DNA of 64,000 bases from positions 60,349,756-60,413,755 of the forward strand of contig NC_088911.1 of assembly GCF_963576675.1 (NCBI RefSeq), written 5' to 3'. Each line of letters starts with the position of its first letter. Position 1 is the stretch's first letter. Below are positions 20,601-31,242 of this stretch, piece by piece. The position numbers were made by a program, and so were the translations under genes. Source of the DNA: Euphorbia lathyris (lineage: Eukaryota; Streptophyta; Magnoliopsida; Malpighiales; Euphorbiaceae). The notes beneath the pieces were generated by a model. That model was not told the DNA's origin and searched no databases. It saw only the letters and a program-made list of their open reading frames with translations.

Positions 20601-20732
20601 TGAGAAATCACTTACCTCGTTGCAGCGTGTCCGGCTCAGATGCATCGTAGGGTCGTGGAAAGGGTCCACTCTATCTAGGTTCACGTAAACCTCATCCATG
20701 CCTCTCGTGCCATCGCATTCATCCAAATCCAT
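17668..20732 (-). pseudogene. Antisense plant-mobile-domain (PMD) gene of C, six exons
   Basis: It lies on the strand opposite gag-pol. Exons by splice signals and comparison with D: 20732-20616, 19905-19255, 19177-19013, 18943-18548, 18465-18115, 17985-17668 (117, 651, 165, 396, 351, 318 bp, all multiples of three). Donors read GTAAG, GTACG, GTAGA, GTAAG and GTATG; acceptors end in AG after pyrimidine tracts. Exon 2 carries the PMD core, WWVDSTHTFHLSFGEMTISP followed by RDFSLLTGL. PMD proteins are plant-specific and found both as host silencing factors and inside transposons. Exon 6 ends in a coiled coil of RVADERA repeats. One stop (CGA to TGA after YFDMM, near 19608) breaks it. The D copy breaks elsewhere, so the ancestor was probably open. 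About 664 codons. Confidence 0.82.
20150..20410 (-). repeat. Minisatellite in PMD intron 1 (C) with G-box motifs
   Basis: Repeated words CTATTCACGT and GCATTAGTTAAGTT in variable order. I count six exact CACGTG (G-box) hexamers. The equivalent intron of D has a similar array at 32523-32830. Confidence 0.7.
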
Positions 20733-20810
20733 CCCGAGGATAATCCAAATCAAAGTCTAGAGAGAGAAAGAAGAGAGAGAAGGTGTGAGGTTGAAATGAA
20801 ACCCCACCAC

Positions 20811-20820
20811 CTTATATAGG
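20811..20820 (-). promoter_or_regulatory. TATA box of the antisense PMD gene (C)
   Basis: On the minus strand it reads CCTATATAAG, about 80 bp upstream of the ATG at 20732-20730, followed by a CT-rich leader. D has TATATAAG at 32137-32144 at the same distance. The flanking GGGGTTTCATTTCAACC is shared as well. Confidence 0.65.
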
Positions 20821-21162
20821 AAGAAGGAATGACATTCCCGTAAATAGTGAAAAAAGTACGATGTGACATAAAGGTAAAAAGTAAATAATTAATTACTAGG
20901 TGCACAAACCTCCGATTCGCAGTCCGTTTCAGCCTGCATTTCTCCCAGACAGCGACCAATATTGTCAAGACATGAACTCCAGACAACAGTCAATTTTTAC
21001 AGAACAGTGACACCAGTCAAAGTACAGACGACAGTCAACAGAAAAACAATCATTAGTCTATATCATTTCAGACTAAAACATGTTCCCATTGAACCTTCGA
21101 GATGATAGCTCCAGTGAGAAAATACAGACAACAGTGTTGTACGAAAATCCAGAAACAATCCC
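20821..21162. other. Upstream region of the antisense PMD gene (C)
   Basis: No gene is seen. Imperfect repeats of CAGACGACAGTCAA / CAGACAACAGTC type are present between 20940 and 21140. D has a related stretch at 31900-32010. It probably serves as PMD promoter DNA. Confidence 0.4.
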
Positions 21163-21888
21163 CGCTTTTGAGCCATATGACTCATGGTCGCAGACCTGAG
21201 TTGCTTTTGAGCCATATCACCCGCGGTCGTGGACCAGGGTCGCTTTTGAGCCATATTACCCGCGATCGTGGACCAGGGTTGCTTTTGAGCCATCTTACTC
21301 ACGGTCGCAGACCAGAGTTGCTTTTGAGCCATCTGACTCACGGTCGTAGACCGGAGTTGCTTTTGAGCCATTTTACCCGCGGTTGTGGACCAGGGTCGCT
21401 TTTGAGCCATCTTACTCCCGATCGCAGACCGGAGTTGCTTTTGAGCCATTTTACCCGTGGTCGTGGACCAGGGTCGCTTTTGAGCCATCTTACTCACGAT
21501 CGCAGACCTGAGTTGCTTTTGAGCCATTTTACCCGCGGTCGTGGACCAGGGTTGCTTTTGAGCCATTTTACCCGCGGTCGTGGACCAGGGTCGCTTTTGA
21601 GCCATCTTACTCACGGTCGCAGACCTGAGTTGCTTTTGAGCCATCTGACTCACGGTCGCAGACCGGAGTTGCTTTTGAGCCATTTTACCCGCGGTCGTGG
21701 ACCAGGGTCGCTTTTGAGCCATCTTACTCACGGTCGCAGACCTGAGTTGCTTTTGAGCCATTTTACCCGCAGTCGTGGACCAGGGTCGCTTTTGAGCCAT
21801 CTTATTTACGGTTGCAGACCGGAGCTGCCTTTGAGCCATTTCACTTACGATCGTAGAACGAAATTGCTTTTGAGCCATTCTTACCCAT
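21163..21888 (+). repeat. 39-bp minisatellite of C, about 18 units
   Basis: Each unit contains GCTTTTGAGCCAT followed by a variable half (ACCCGCGGTCGTGGACC or ACTCACGGTCGCAGACC), and two unit types alternate. Because 39 is a multiple of three, all frames without a stop in one unit stay open. The open frames on both strands (13-residue repeats starting MAQK on the minus strand) are therefore not evidence of a gene. D has the same repeat at 31243-31776. Confidence 0.9.
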
Positions 21889-22106
21889 AACCAACGTATG
21901 CTAAATTTCGAGAAAAGAACATTCGTCGACGGCCGCTCCAGAGGCGACGACGGAAGGAATCAGAGAACGACACCAGAGCGAGTAGCGCGAAGGTCAGGTA
22001 TGCTTCCTCCTACTCTTTACGTGTCTTTTACTTTTATATGTTTTACATTGCATGTGTTACGTTAGCAAAAAACGTTTTCAAAACACACACATCACTGTCA
22101 AAATAG

Positions 22107-22121
22107 AAAAGTAGGGGCAAC
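22107..22121 (+). other. Polypurine tract of C
   Basis: AAAAGTAGGGGCAAC directly precedes the 3' LTR start TGTAGACACC. The mirror sequence is at 31010-31023 in D. The 218 bp between the minisatellite and this tract hold no visible gene. Confidence 0.8.
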
Positions 22122-25100
22122 TGTAGACACCGAGTCGGAGGACCTGTGACGAAAACCTGGAAACAAGACGGTTGAAGCGATTGATTCTGAAAGTTTCAAA
22201 AAAAAAAAAAAAAGAAAAAATAATAAATAAATAAAATAAATAAGTTACGGTCGGTCGCTGTTGTCGATCGGATGGCCCGGGAGTGCTTAGCGGCGGCCGC
22301 CGCGCGTTCGACGACAGTCGGACGCCCGCTCAACGATGCAAAGCGCGCGCTCGACGTCTGTTGGACGCACGCATCCAACCATGAATGGTACGCGCTCGGT
22401 GTCCGAGCAAGACACGAGCTTGGCGGCACGGGACGTGCGCTCGTCAGCCACGAGGCGGGTCCGTCCGGCAGCGCGGAACACGCGTTCGGCGGTCACGACG
22501 CGTGAACGCCCGACGACGCGGAGCGTGAGCTCGGTGGCCGCGGGGCGTGCATGCCCGACGACATGGGACGCGCCCCGGCGGCCGTTGAGCGAGTGCCCGA
22601 CCGCGTCGGGCGGAAGCCCAACGGTAGGCGGGCGCGAGCGCCCAACCGCATCGGGCGGACGCCCAACAGCAGTTGGGAGCTCGCCCAACGCTGTTGGGCG
22701 ATCGCCCAACTATTGTTGGGCGGCCGCCCAACAGCTTTGGGCGACGCCCGATTTTGCTCGGGCGTCGCCCAAAGCTTCCGAGACCCATTTCCCTATAAAA
22801 GGGGCACGTATCCCAATGAAGAGAGAGGACTTTCTTTGGAGCCTTTCTCACTCTAAACATTTTTAGAGAGAGAAAGTGAATTTTTTTTTGAGAAAAATAT
22901 TTTTTTTCTCAAAAATTCCAAAGTTCCTAAAGTTAAATTTTTACTAAAAAATATAAAAAAACGGGAGATCACAACTCGTGGAATCAATCGGCTTCGACTA
23001 TCAGATACCGAATTTAAGGTATTATCCGAGGACTAGACTCTTTTATTTTATTTTATTTATCTTCTCCTTCTATTTATTTTTATGCTATAGTTTTTATTTA
23101 TTTAGTTATTCATTTATTTTGTCACGTTTTATTTAATTAGCGTATTTATTTAATTTTCGTTTCATGTTGAATAAAATTCGGTTTTGTTTTAAAATAAAAA
23201 ACCTCGTTTTGATGTCCCAATACGAACCATGATCCGATAAAAAGGTAGTTCGGGTATCAAAAAACGTTGAGATTATAAGTTTTTTAATCTAAAAGAAATT
23301 TCCAAATAATGTTTTAAAATAAAAAACATCGTTTTAGGAACTTCCGTTATTGACTATGATCCATTTTTGGTAGTTCGGACATCCAAATCGGTTGAATTAG
23401 ATTTAATTTAAAGCTTTTGAATAAATCTGAAAATAATTGGAGTGCTGTTGTAATTTGCCATTTCTGTCACTAATTGCTGTTTACCGACGGATTTTCCGTC
23501 GGTAAATCTGCCAAAACGTAAAAAATGCCATTTCAGTCCCTTTTTCTTAACTTTTAAGCTTTTAACCCTTATATATATAGATATAATTATGTAATATATG
23601 TTTTTCCAACTATTTTAGATATTTAGTCTATATAATCATTTAGGATGTTTGCGTATCATTTTGTATTCAATTTTAAATATAAGTATATGTATATATATAT
23701 TCTTTTTATTCATTTGAGTTATATTAGATTTTATTTTGAAGGTTATTTACTTGGGTATTTTGGGAGAATTAATAGATATTAGTATATGTTATTTTTTATA
23801 TTTAAAACTATAATAGTTATGTATATATGTAGTTTTGGGACATTTGGGTTATTTTATTAAATGAAATTATTTTGGATAAATGTTATTTTCTTATTTATGA
23901 AGTTTATTTACTATTTTCACCTCTTTTAAAGTATAAATATATTGTACCTAGTATTTTCATATATGTATAGTCTCTTTTTTATTAACTCTTATTTTCATAT
24001 TCTCTTTTGATTTGGATGTATATATATATGCTTAAAATACTTTCTTTATTCTTTTGGACCATTTATGGGTTCATGTTTCAAATGGGCTTTATTTGAGTGT
24101 GAATCTTGGTTTAAATGGGTTTATTATTGTAATTATAATAGGTGAAAAGTCCATTAAATAAAAGGGGAAAATAAATCACAAAAAGAGAGTTTTTCAACTT
24201 AATCATTTAAACTAATGAATTTTTAGAGGTTCCTAATGTAAATAAATGGAGTTATTTTAGTTAATATTTCAAAATTGGTTCCAAAACATCACGTTTTAAA
24301 ACCTTAATCCGTTCCAAAGGCGGATTAAGCGAATATTGTAATTAAAATCGTTTTCTTTGTGAATAATAGAGTTTTTGAATCATTTTCTTAAAGGGTTTGT
24401 ACAAAATTAAATTGACTTGTATGTTTAATCATGTTTTCCTATTAAAAGGTTTTTATCCTAACGTTTTCAAACACTCGAGTCGTTCCAACGGAGATTCGGG
24501 TGAACTTCATCAAACGGGGTTTTAAAACGCACCTAAATCGTTCCAACGACGATTAAGGTGCGAACCATGTAAATAAACTCGTTCTGGGGAAATAAGTTGG
24601 TATAGAGTAAACACACAACATGACATTTAAATAAAGTCGTAAACCACTTCTTTCTTCCCCCTTCTCTGTGTATGCATAATATAAATGAGTGATTCTTTAC
24701 TAATGTGGCTTTTCAATAATATATGCTCAAAACGGTTTCTAAAAAGAGAAAGAAAAGGTTTCAAATGAATTTTAAACTTAAAGAAGTATACGATTAGTCC
24801 GTTATCGCCTAACATGCTGAGTAGGAGGCCGGTGGTTCATAACCGGGCGATATCGGGGTGCCTAGTAGCCTTTCTCCGGAAAGGAGCTAGCCTTCTCGGC
24901 TCGTACCTAAGTTTCCCGAACCCACACCGGTCTCCCGCAAGGGATCGGTGTTCATTTTCCCATTCGTGGGTGGCGACTCTTCCATATCTCCGAGCTCCGG
25001 TCCTGCCGAGCAGCTTGATTCCACGATTGGTTACTTTCGGCGCCAATCACCGCTTACGTCGTCATGAGGTTGTCCACCCCCCGGTCCGCCCGGGAGATTA

Positions 25101-25122
25101 GGCCGCGACACCTCGTCTAACA
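22122..25122 (+). repeat. 3' LTR of C
   Basis: The LTR is 3001 bp with the same ends as the 5' LTR and small differences throughout. The U3 array (22601-22780) is longer, with extra units such as TTGGGCG-ATCGCCCAA and TTGGGCG-GCCGCCCAA. TATA is at 22794-22800. The hairpins are repeated (23480-23506 and about 24304-24562). In hairpin 2 one loop-closing base is changed (CGGAGATTC), and hairpin 3 has loop CGACG. Confidence 0.93.
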
Positions 25123-25127
25123 GCTGA
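25123..25127 (+). repeat. Target site duplication of C, right copy (GCTGA)
   Basis: Matches 4938-4942. After it the B LTR continues TCTCACAAGCTTC, as in the intact copy at about 49205. Confidence 0.93.
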
Positions 25128-26658
25128 TCTCACAAGCTTCATATATATAGATATCTGGACAGTTACATAGATCCGATGAAACGTCGTTCATTAGGATTGG
25201 GGATCCGATTTGAGATAACAGGATGGGTAGATTCATCCTTGTCACCTGTTCATCTCATTGGTATTAATAGGTATAACTAATCCTCAGACTCAAAGGAATG
25301 TTAATTGGTCATCCTGAATTACTGAATGTGAGACTTTGATCCTGCTGTCCCACGATCCTTAACAGAGATGACTCTGGGGTGTGAACGGCAATGGTTGGGT
25401 GTCACAGGAGGTAATATCAGGGTAGTTATACATTGGATTGAGCATTTATCACTCCCGATTAATGGGAGATACATCCAAGGATCGCTTGTGGAAGACTCGA
25501 CTCTAAATCCTTGCAAGGTGATAGCTTAAGAGTAAGAAATACAGATTTCACTTAACCTATCTATTTGAGTTGACTCGGCTTATACAAGTAAAACGAACGT
25601 CTCGCTATATGTGACTTGACATCACCCATAGTCATAAGATTCAGTTCAAGGATGTAGTTGATAAAGGATCGAATTATACCGTAACTAATACGGAAAGGTT
25701 AACGACAGAATCAACCTGTCTTCTTAACCGACTCTAGGGGAATGATTACAGACTTGCCAATAACATACTCAGTACATCATTCCGTTATGCAAGGATTAAA
25801 TATAATTCTTGAAGAAATTAATTTAATAGTTGCATACGGCTAGAAGTAGTAAGAACCTAATGGATCACACATAAAACTTGGAACCAAAAGAGAGATGGAT
25901 GTCATTAATAGATGGAAGCCCAATTGAGCCCAGTAAGGCCCATTTAAATAGAGGGGGCCGAAATTTGTATGTAATAAATAAGGAATTATTTTAATTCCAT
26001 TAATCCTAATTTGATTAGGTTTGTGAATTAAATTAATTAAGAGATAATTAAGTTAGGAGTTTTAATTAGATTAATATACTCCTATTATTATCCAATTAGG
26101 TTATTTATTATTATCTTAGATATATTAGATATATAATGAGATAATAATTGGGAATCCTTTTCCGAATTGAATTCCTATTAAGTAACCTATTCCTATCTAA
26201 CTAGGGTTTAGATATAAGTGATTATATATACCCCTCTATGCATGAATTTCGACTAAGCTATACACTACCCCCTTTGTGATTTTCAAAATTACAAGTAAGA
26301 GAGAGAAAGAGAATTCGACTCCCCTAGTTCGTGGATAAGAATTCATACGGCTTCCATCGATCGATTAATTTCATCTATCTCCCTTTTCTTTGATCTTGTG
26401 TTGGTTAATTAGAGGCAATCTATTTTGGTTGCATCTCATACGGTTGATTCTAACTTAACCTCACCGTGTTATACTTCGTGCTTGGGAACTCGGAGAAGAA
26501 TTGTGGGCACTTCTTTAACAACGGTAGATTGTTCTTCAAAAGGTATTTCTTCTTATCCCTCTTTATATGAAATAACGATTAACGGATCCTATGGTTAAAA
26601 GGAAGTAGGCTAAAATTTTTATATTTCCGCTGCTATACCTTAGCCTAATTTTCCTTCT
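25128..26658 (+). repeat. 5' LTR of B, second part
   Basis: Together with 4614-4942 it gives 1860 bp, the same as the 3' LTR. It ends CCTTCT where the 3' LTR ends CCTTCA, so the terminal CA has mutated in this copy. No open frame is supported. Confidence 0.92.
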
Positions 26659-26659
26659 G

Positions 26660-26672
26660 TGGTATCAGAGCC
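26660..26672 (+). other. Primer binding site of B (tRNA-iMet)
   Basis: TGGTATCAGAGCC, one base after the LTR end; it is the same site as that of A2. Confidence 0.92.
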
Positions 26673-27038
26673 ATCGTTAAATCCGTTATTTCATATATGA
26701 AAATTTAGAAGTTTTTCAATAGGATTGAATAAATATTTATGGTTAGGATTAATTAACAAATTGTTTGATTAATTAATTCTAAAGATAAATAAATTTTAAT
26801 TAATTGTTAATTAAAATAGATTATGCGTATGTTCCTAATTATTTCGGTTGATAATCATTATAACAAAATCTATTAGTTTTATAGTTAGGTTAATAAAATT
26901 AGTTTTATTAATTCTAAAAGATAAAACGGAAATCTATTGTAGTTTTTCCTATTTCTGAAAATCGTTTTTAAAACCGTTTTAAAATCTGATATATATATAT
27001 ATATATGTTTTATATTATTAAAAAAAAATAAAGAAATA

Positions 27039-27111
27039 CGACGGCGGCTCGGGTCGCGCCTCACGGCGCGACCATCCGCCGTCGCGCGGCTGCTGCCTCG
27101 CTGCAGCAGCC
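27039..27111 (+). other. GC-rich double hairpin in the B leader
   Basis: Hairpin 1: outer arms CGACGGCGG / CCGCCGTCG (27039-27047, 27076-27084), inner arms TCGCGCC / GGCGCGA (27054-27060, 27065-27071), loop TCAC. Hairpin 2: GGCTGCTGC / GCAGCAGCC (27088-27096, 27103-27111), loop CTCGCT. All arms are perfect. The surrounding several hundred bases are AT-rich. Confidence 0.8.
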
Positions 27112-27954
27112 CGGCTTCGGGCCCTGGCCCGAATCCCACTTGATTTTAATTGTTAAAATCGGCTTGAATATAATTTGTATATATAAATATATGTTTCAGA
27201 AATTAATAGTTTTCTGTTTTGATTATCGAATGAAAATTCGTTTAAAAGTTTGTTTTTTACCAAGTTGTAAATCAAAGCGTTAAATGAATTGAAATCAAAA
27301 TAATTGGGACACGCATAATTGACGTTTTATATGGTTATATTAATCTAAGGATTAATATAAAGATACAAAACGATTAGAAGTAAAATTGGATGAAAGTTAA
27401 TTTGACGAGTTAATGTGATTAACCTAAATATTACATAAATCGGTTATGTAATCAACCAATTAAATTTATTTAATTGAGTCTATGCATGTTTGGAGTTATG
27501 GACATATTTGGACCCTCTTTTAGTTTTGGTATTTTTTGAAATAGGGCTTGCGCGTCCTGCTTTTCTACTATCTATTGTAATTTCTCCTCTCATCTAATTC
27601 CCTTCAATTCAATTGAAGTTTTCTTATAGTAGTATAGAAATTAATATGTAATTTCAAGACGCCATGGAGAAGACGGAGGACCTAAAGAGAAATATGTAAT
27701 AGTTAGTATTTCCTTAGGTTTGCCCTTTTATTCCGCCTCTGGCTCGACGGAATAATTTAGATGATATGTCCATAACGCCAATGTATGTGAATGTATGTGT
27801 CTGATGTATGCTAAAGAAAATCAAGACTAAGTTAGATTATGAGACCTAAATAAAAGCCCTCGTTAAAAAGTTAAGTAAATAAGCAAGTTATTAAAATCGG
27901 TTGCCCCTCCCTAATATTATAATTCAGCCGGCAGTACTGGGGGCCTTTGGGTTG

Positions 27955-28229
27955 TTGAGCAAACTCAAGCTCGGGGTCTTATGGTAACACCTGAATTATC
28001 GAAAGTCATTCTTTCATGAATATGGGGTAATACTTAAATTAGATTATGATAATTGGATGAGCAAACTCATGTTGTCATACACTAATGGGCAATATGGTTG
28101 GGATTAATATGAATATCATATTAGTTACTAATGTGGTTAGTAACCCAATAACCTAGGAGTCACATTCAAGATGTGATTGATTACATGAATCTACCTAACG
28201 AATGAGACTAGCTTGTTGAGCAAACTCAA
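27955..28229 (+). other. Three small hairpins with loop CAAA in the B leader
   Basis: TTGAG-CAAA-CTCAA at 27955-27968 and 28216-28229, and ATGAG-CAAA-CTCAT at 28057-28070. The middle copy shows a paired T-to-A / A-to-T change that keeps the stem. The stems have only five pairs, so chance is not excluded. Confidence 0.5.
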
Positions 28230-28454
28230 GGCGAAATCTCAGGAGTTAGGATCCTAGCTCACTAAAAGATTTGTGAAATTCTTCGAATTAATATGGAGGG
28301 CTATTAATTTGGAAAAATAGTGGGAGCAATCTGAAATAAATTAAAAGGCCTATAATTTTAGATTGTTATACTTTAAAACAAATGAATGACATACGTTTAC
28401 TCTTTCTCACTCTCAGGTTTTGTTTAAACACACTCTTAAAATCATGACTATTCC

Positions 28455-28958
28455 ATGGTCAAGCACCTCAAAGAGTTATTTGTGAATGAAACTCGGTGCG
28501 AACGCTTCGAAATAACCAAGGAGTTATATAAAAGCAAGATGCAGGTGGGCACATCTGTAATGGCACATTGTGCAAAGATGATCAGCCTTATCACCAAGTT
28601 TTCTAGTATTGGAGATGCGATGGACCATGAACTAAGTGAAAACTTACTTCTTCAGTCCCTCCCCGAGAGTTACTCACGGTTCATAATGAACTACCAAATG
28701 AGTGGCTTGCAAACCTCTCTTGTAGAGCTTGCACATATGCTCGAGTCAGTCGAGCCCATTATAAAAGAAAACGAGGAGATACTGGCCCTTGCTATTGAAG
28801 GATCGAGAAAAAGGAAAGGGGTCTCTCCCAATCCAAACCATCTTGATAAATGCAAGGGGGCTGTGCTCACCGAAACGAAGGGAAAGGAACCAAAGAAGCC
28901 CAAAGGAAAGTGCCACTATTGTGGTGACTTGGGGCATTGGAGGAGGAACTGCATGAAC
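28455..28958 (+). pseudogene. gag: Gag remnant of B
   Basis: An open frame of 168 codons with HLKELFVNETRCERFEITKE, LLQSLPESYSRFI and the zinc knuckle CHYCGDLGHWRRNC, typical of copia gag (the UBN2-type domain plus CCHC). The N-terminus is not recognisable and the C-terminus is cut at about 28958, where LTR sequence of D follows. The codons after NYM (VRTLIAVGTI) belong to the D LTR. Confidence 0.85.
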
Positions 28959-31009
28959 TACATGGTTCGTACCTTAATCGCCGTTGGAACGATTTAGGTA
29001 CGTTTCAAAACCCCGTTTAATGACGTTCACTCGAATCGCCGTTGGAACGACTCGAGCGTTTGAAAATGTTGAGATAAAAGCTTTAATAGGAAAACGTGAT
29101 TAAGCATACAAGTCAATTTATTTTGTTCAAAAACCATTTAGGAAAACGATTCAAAAACTCTATTATTTACAATTAAAAGCAATTTTAATTACAAGGTTCG
29201 CTTAATCCGTCGTTGGAACGAATTAAGGTTTTAAAACGTGATGTTTTAAGAAATGGTTTAAAAATGTCAAGAAAACGTTATTTACACTTAGAAATATCTA
29301 GAAAAACTTAAGTTTAAATAAGCAAATTAAACTCTCTTTTTGTGATTTTATTTTCCCTTTTTCACTCAATCAACCCTTTATTCACACATAATTACACTAA
29401 TGAACCAATTAAACCAAAATTCACCAAGTAAAACTCATTTGGAATATATACATGTATACAAAAATAAAATAGAAATACATATATATATATATATATATAT
29501 ATGATTTTATCTAAAAATAAGGATATATTTATATATAAAAATAAGTGAGAAATACTATATGATATAATAAAGAAAATGAAAAAGAATACAAAATATAATA
29601 CATTTTCATCCTAACTAAAACTATGTAAAAGTAATGGAAGACCATAAATGCAAAAAAAATGATATAATAAGTATATAGAAAACACCCTCCCCAAATAATA
29701 GCTAAACCCTACATTTTGATAACCCAAAAATATATATACACATATACAAATAATGAATCAAAACAAATTAAATTTCAAATATGAAATAAATAACTACATA
29801 ATAGATAATTAATAGTTATATGACCCCAAAAATAATTTTTATAATCATATTACATAATTACATACTTACATATATAAGAATCAAATACCAAAAGGTTGAG
29901 AAAATGGGTTAAAAATATGAATATTCGTTTTCCAGCAGATTACCGACGGAAAATCCGTCGCCAATCTGCTATTAGTGACAGAAAAGGGAGAATTACAGCA
30001 GCAGTCCAAAACTTTCCAGATTCGTTCAAAAGCTTTAGATTAAGTCTAATTCGATCATTTTGGATCTCCGAACTACCAAAAATGGATCATAGTCTATAAC
30101 GGAGTTTCCTAAAACGACGTTTTTATTTTCAAACGTTATTTGGAAATATCTTTTTAAAACTTATAATTACAACGTTTTTAATACCAGAACTACCTTTTAA
30201 TCGGATCACGGTTCGTATTGGGATATCAACACGAGGTTTTTTATTTTAAAACAAAACCGAATTTTAACACGGGATAAAAATAAATAAATACGGGAAATTA
30301 AATAAAACGTGACAAATAAATAAATAACTAAATAAATAAAATTATGACATGAAAATAAATAAATAAAGGAAATAAATTAAATAAAATAAAAACGAGTCTA
30401 GTCCTCGGATAATACCTCAAGTTCGGTATTGACGGTCGAAGTCGGTTGATTCCACAAATCATGATTTTTCGGTTTTTTTGTGTTTTTTCGTCTTTTTAGT
30501 AAAAATTTAACTTTTGGGAAATTCGGACTTTTTGAGAAAAAAATATTTTTCTAAAAAAAAATCACTTTCTCTCTCTAAAAATGTCTAGAGTGAAAAAGTC
30601 TCCAAAAATCCCCCCTAATTTTCAAATGCATGGGGATCCGTGCCTTATATAGGCAACGGATCCCCGGAAACTTTGGGCGACGCTCGAAGAAAATTGGGCA
30701 TCGCCCAAAGCCGGTTGGGCGAACGCCCAACTTATGTTGGGCGAACGCCCAACTATTGTTGGGCGTACGCCCAACTTCAGTTGGGCGCGCGCCCGGGCGT
30801 GTGTCCAACTGTCGTCGGACACGCGTCGGCTGCCGCTAGACGCTCGCACCACGTCGCTGAGCACTCGCGAGCCGTCCACTTGACGACCGCGACTCACATT
30901 AACTTTTCTGTTCTTATTATATATTTTTCTTTTAAAACTTCCGGAATCAACCTCTTCAACCGTCTTGTTTACAGGTTTTTGTCACAGGTCCTCCGACTCG
31001 GTGTCTACA
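28959..31009 (-). repeat. 3' LTR of D, truncated
   Basis: It matches 44238-46441 from TACATGGTTCG to GTGTCTACA. The three TTCCAACGG-loop hairpins (about 28968-29230), the ACCGACGG hairpin (29934-29968), the TATA box (30643-30651, minus strand) and a short palindromic array (30671-30800) are present. The truncated end joins B at a TACATGG shared with the complete LTR. Confidence 0.9.
30671..30800 (-). repeat. Palindromic 22-bp array in D U3 (short allele)
   Basis: About four units of GTTGGGCGAACGCCCAAC plus a 4-base spacer. The other D LTR has a much longer array at 45936-46230. Confidence 0.8.
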
Positions 31010-31023
31010 TTTGCCCCTACTTT
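31010..31023 (-). other. Polypurine tract of D
   Basis: Minus strand AAAGTAGGGGCAAA directly before the D LTR start TGTAGACACC. Confidence 0.8.
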
Positions 31024-31242
31024 CCTATTTTGACAGTGATGTGTGTGTTTTGAAAACGTGTTTTGCTAACGCAACACATGCAATGTAAAACATATAAAAG
31101 TAAGAGACACGTAAAGAGTAGGAGGAAGAATACCTGACCTTTGCGCTGCGCGTTCCGGCGTCGTTCTCGATTCTTTCCGTCCTTGCCTTTGAATCGGCTG
31201 CCGGCGGATGTTCTTCTTACGGACCCTAGCCTAAGTTGACTG

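Larger units (their letters stand above)
4943..25122 (+). mobile_element. Ty3/gypsy Tat/Ogre-type element C
   Basis: A complete 20.2-kb element: LTR 4943-7874, primer site, conserved leader, gag with four capsid-like domains, protease, G-patch, RT, RNase H, second RNase H, integrase to 17209, three hairpins, antisense PMD gene 17668-20732, 39-bp minisatellite, polypurine tract, LTR 22122-25122. The second RNase H after the RT-linked one, and no chromodomain, place it in the Tat group. Very long LTRs and size recall Ogre, but gag and pol here share one frame with no intron. In-frame stops and one frameshift make this copy defective. Confidence 0.9.
26673..28454 (+). other. 5' leader of B, with any N-terminal gag unrecognised
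   Basis: This is 1.8 kb of AT-rich DNA with no long frame. It contains a compact GC-rich double hairpin (27039-27111) and three short hairpins with loop CAAA (27955-28229). The N-terminal third of a normal copia gag should lie just before 28455, but I cannot find it in any frame, so it may be degenerate or deleted. Confidence 0.6.

Noticed and set aside
21063..21890. 271- and 262-codon frames over the 39-bp repeat
   Set aside because: A repeat unit divisible by three keeps any stop-free frame open. Both strands are open equally.
29896..30099. 67-codon frame repeated at 45167-45370
   Set aside because: The two are the same place in the two LTRs of D. The frame crosses the ACCGACGG hairpin, and C has no such frame.
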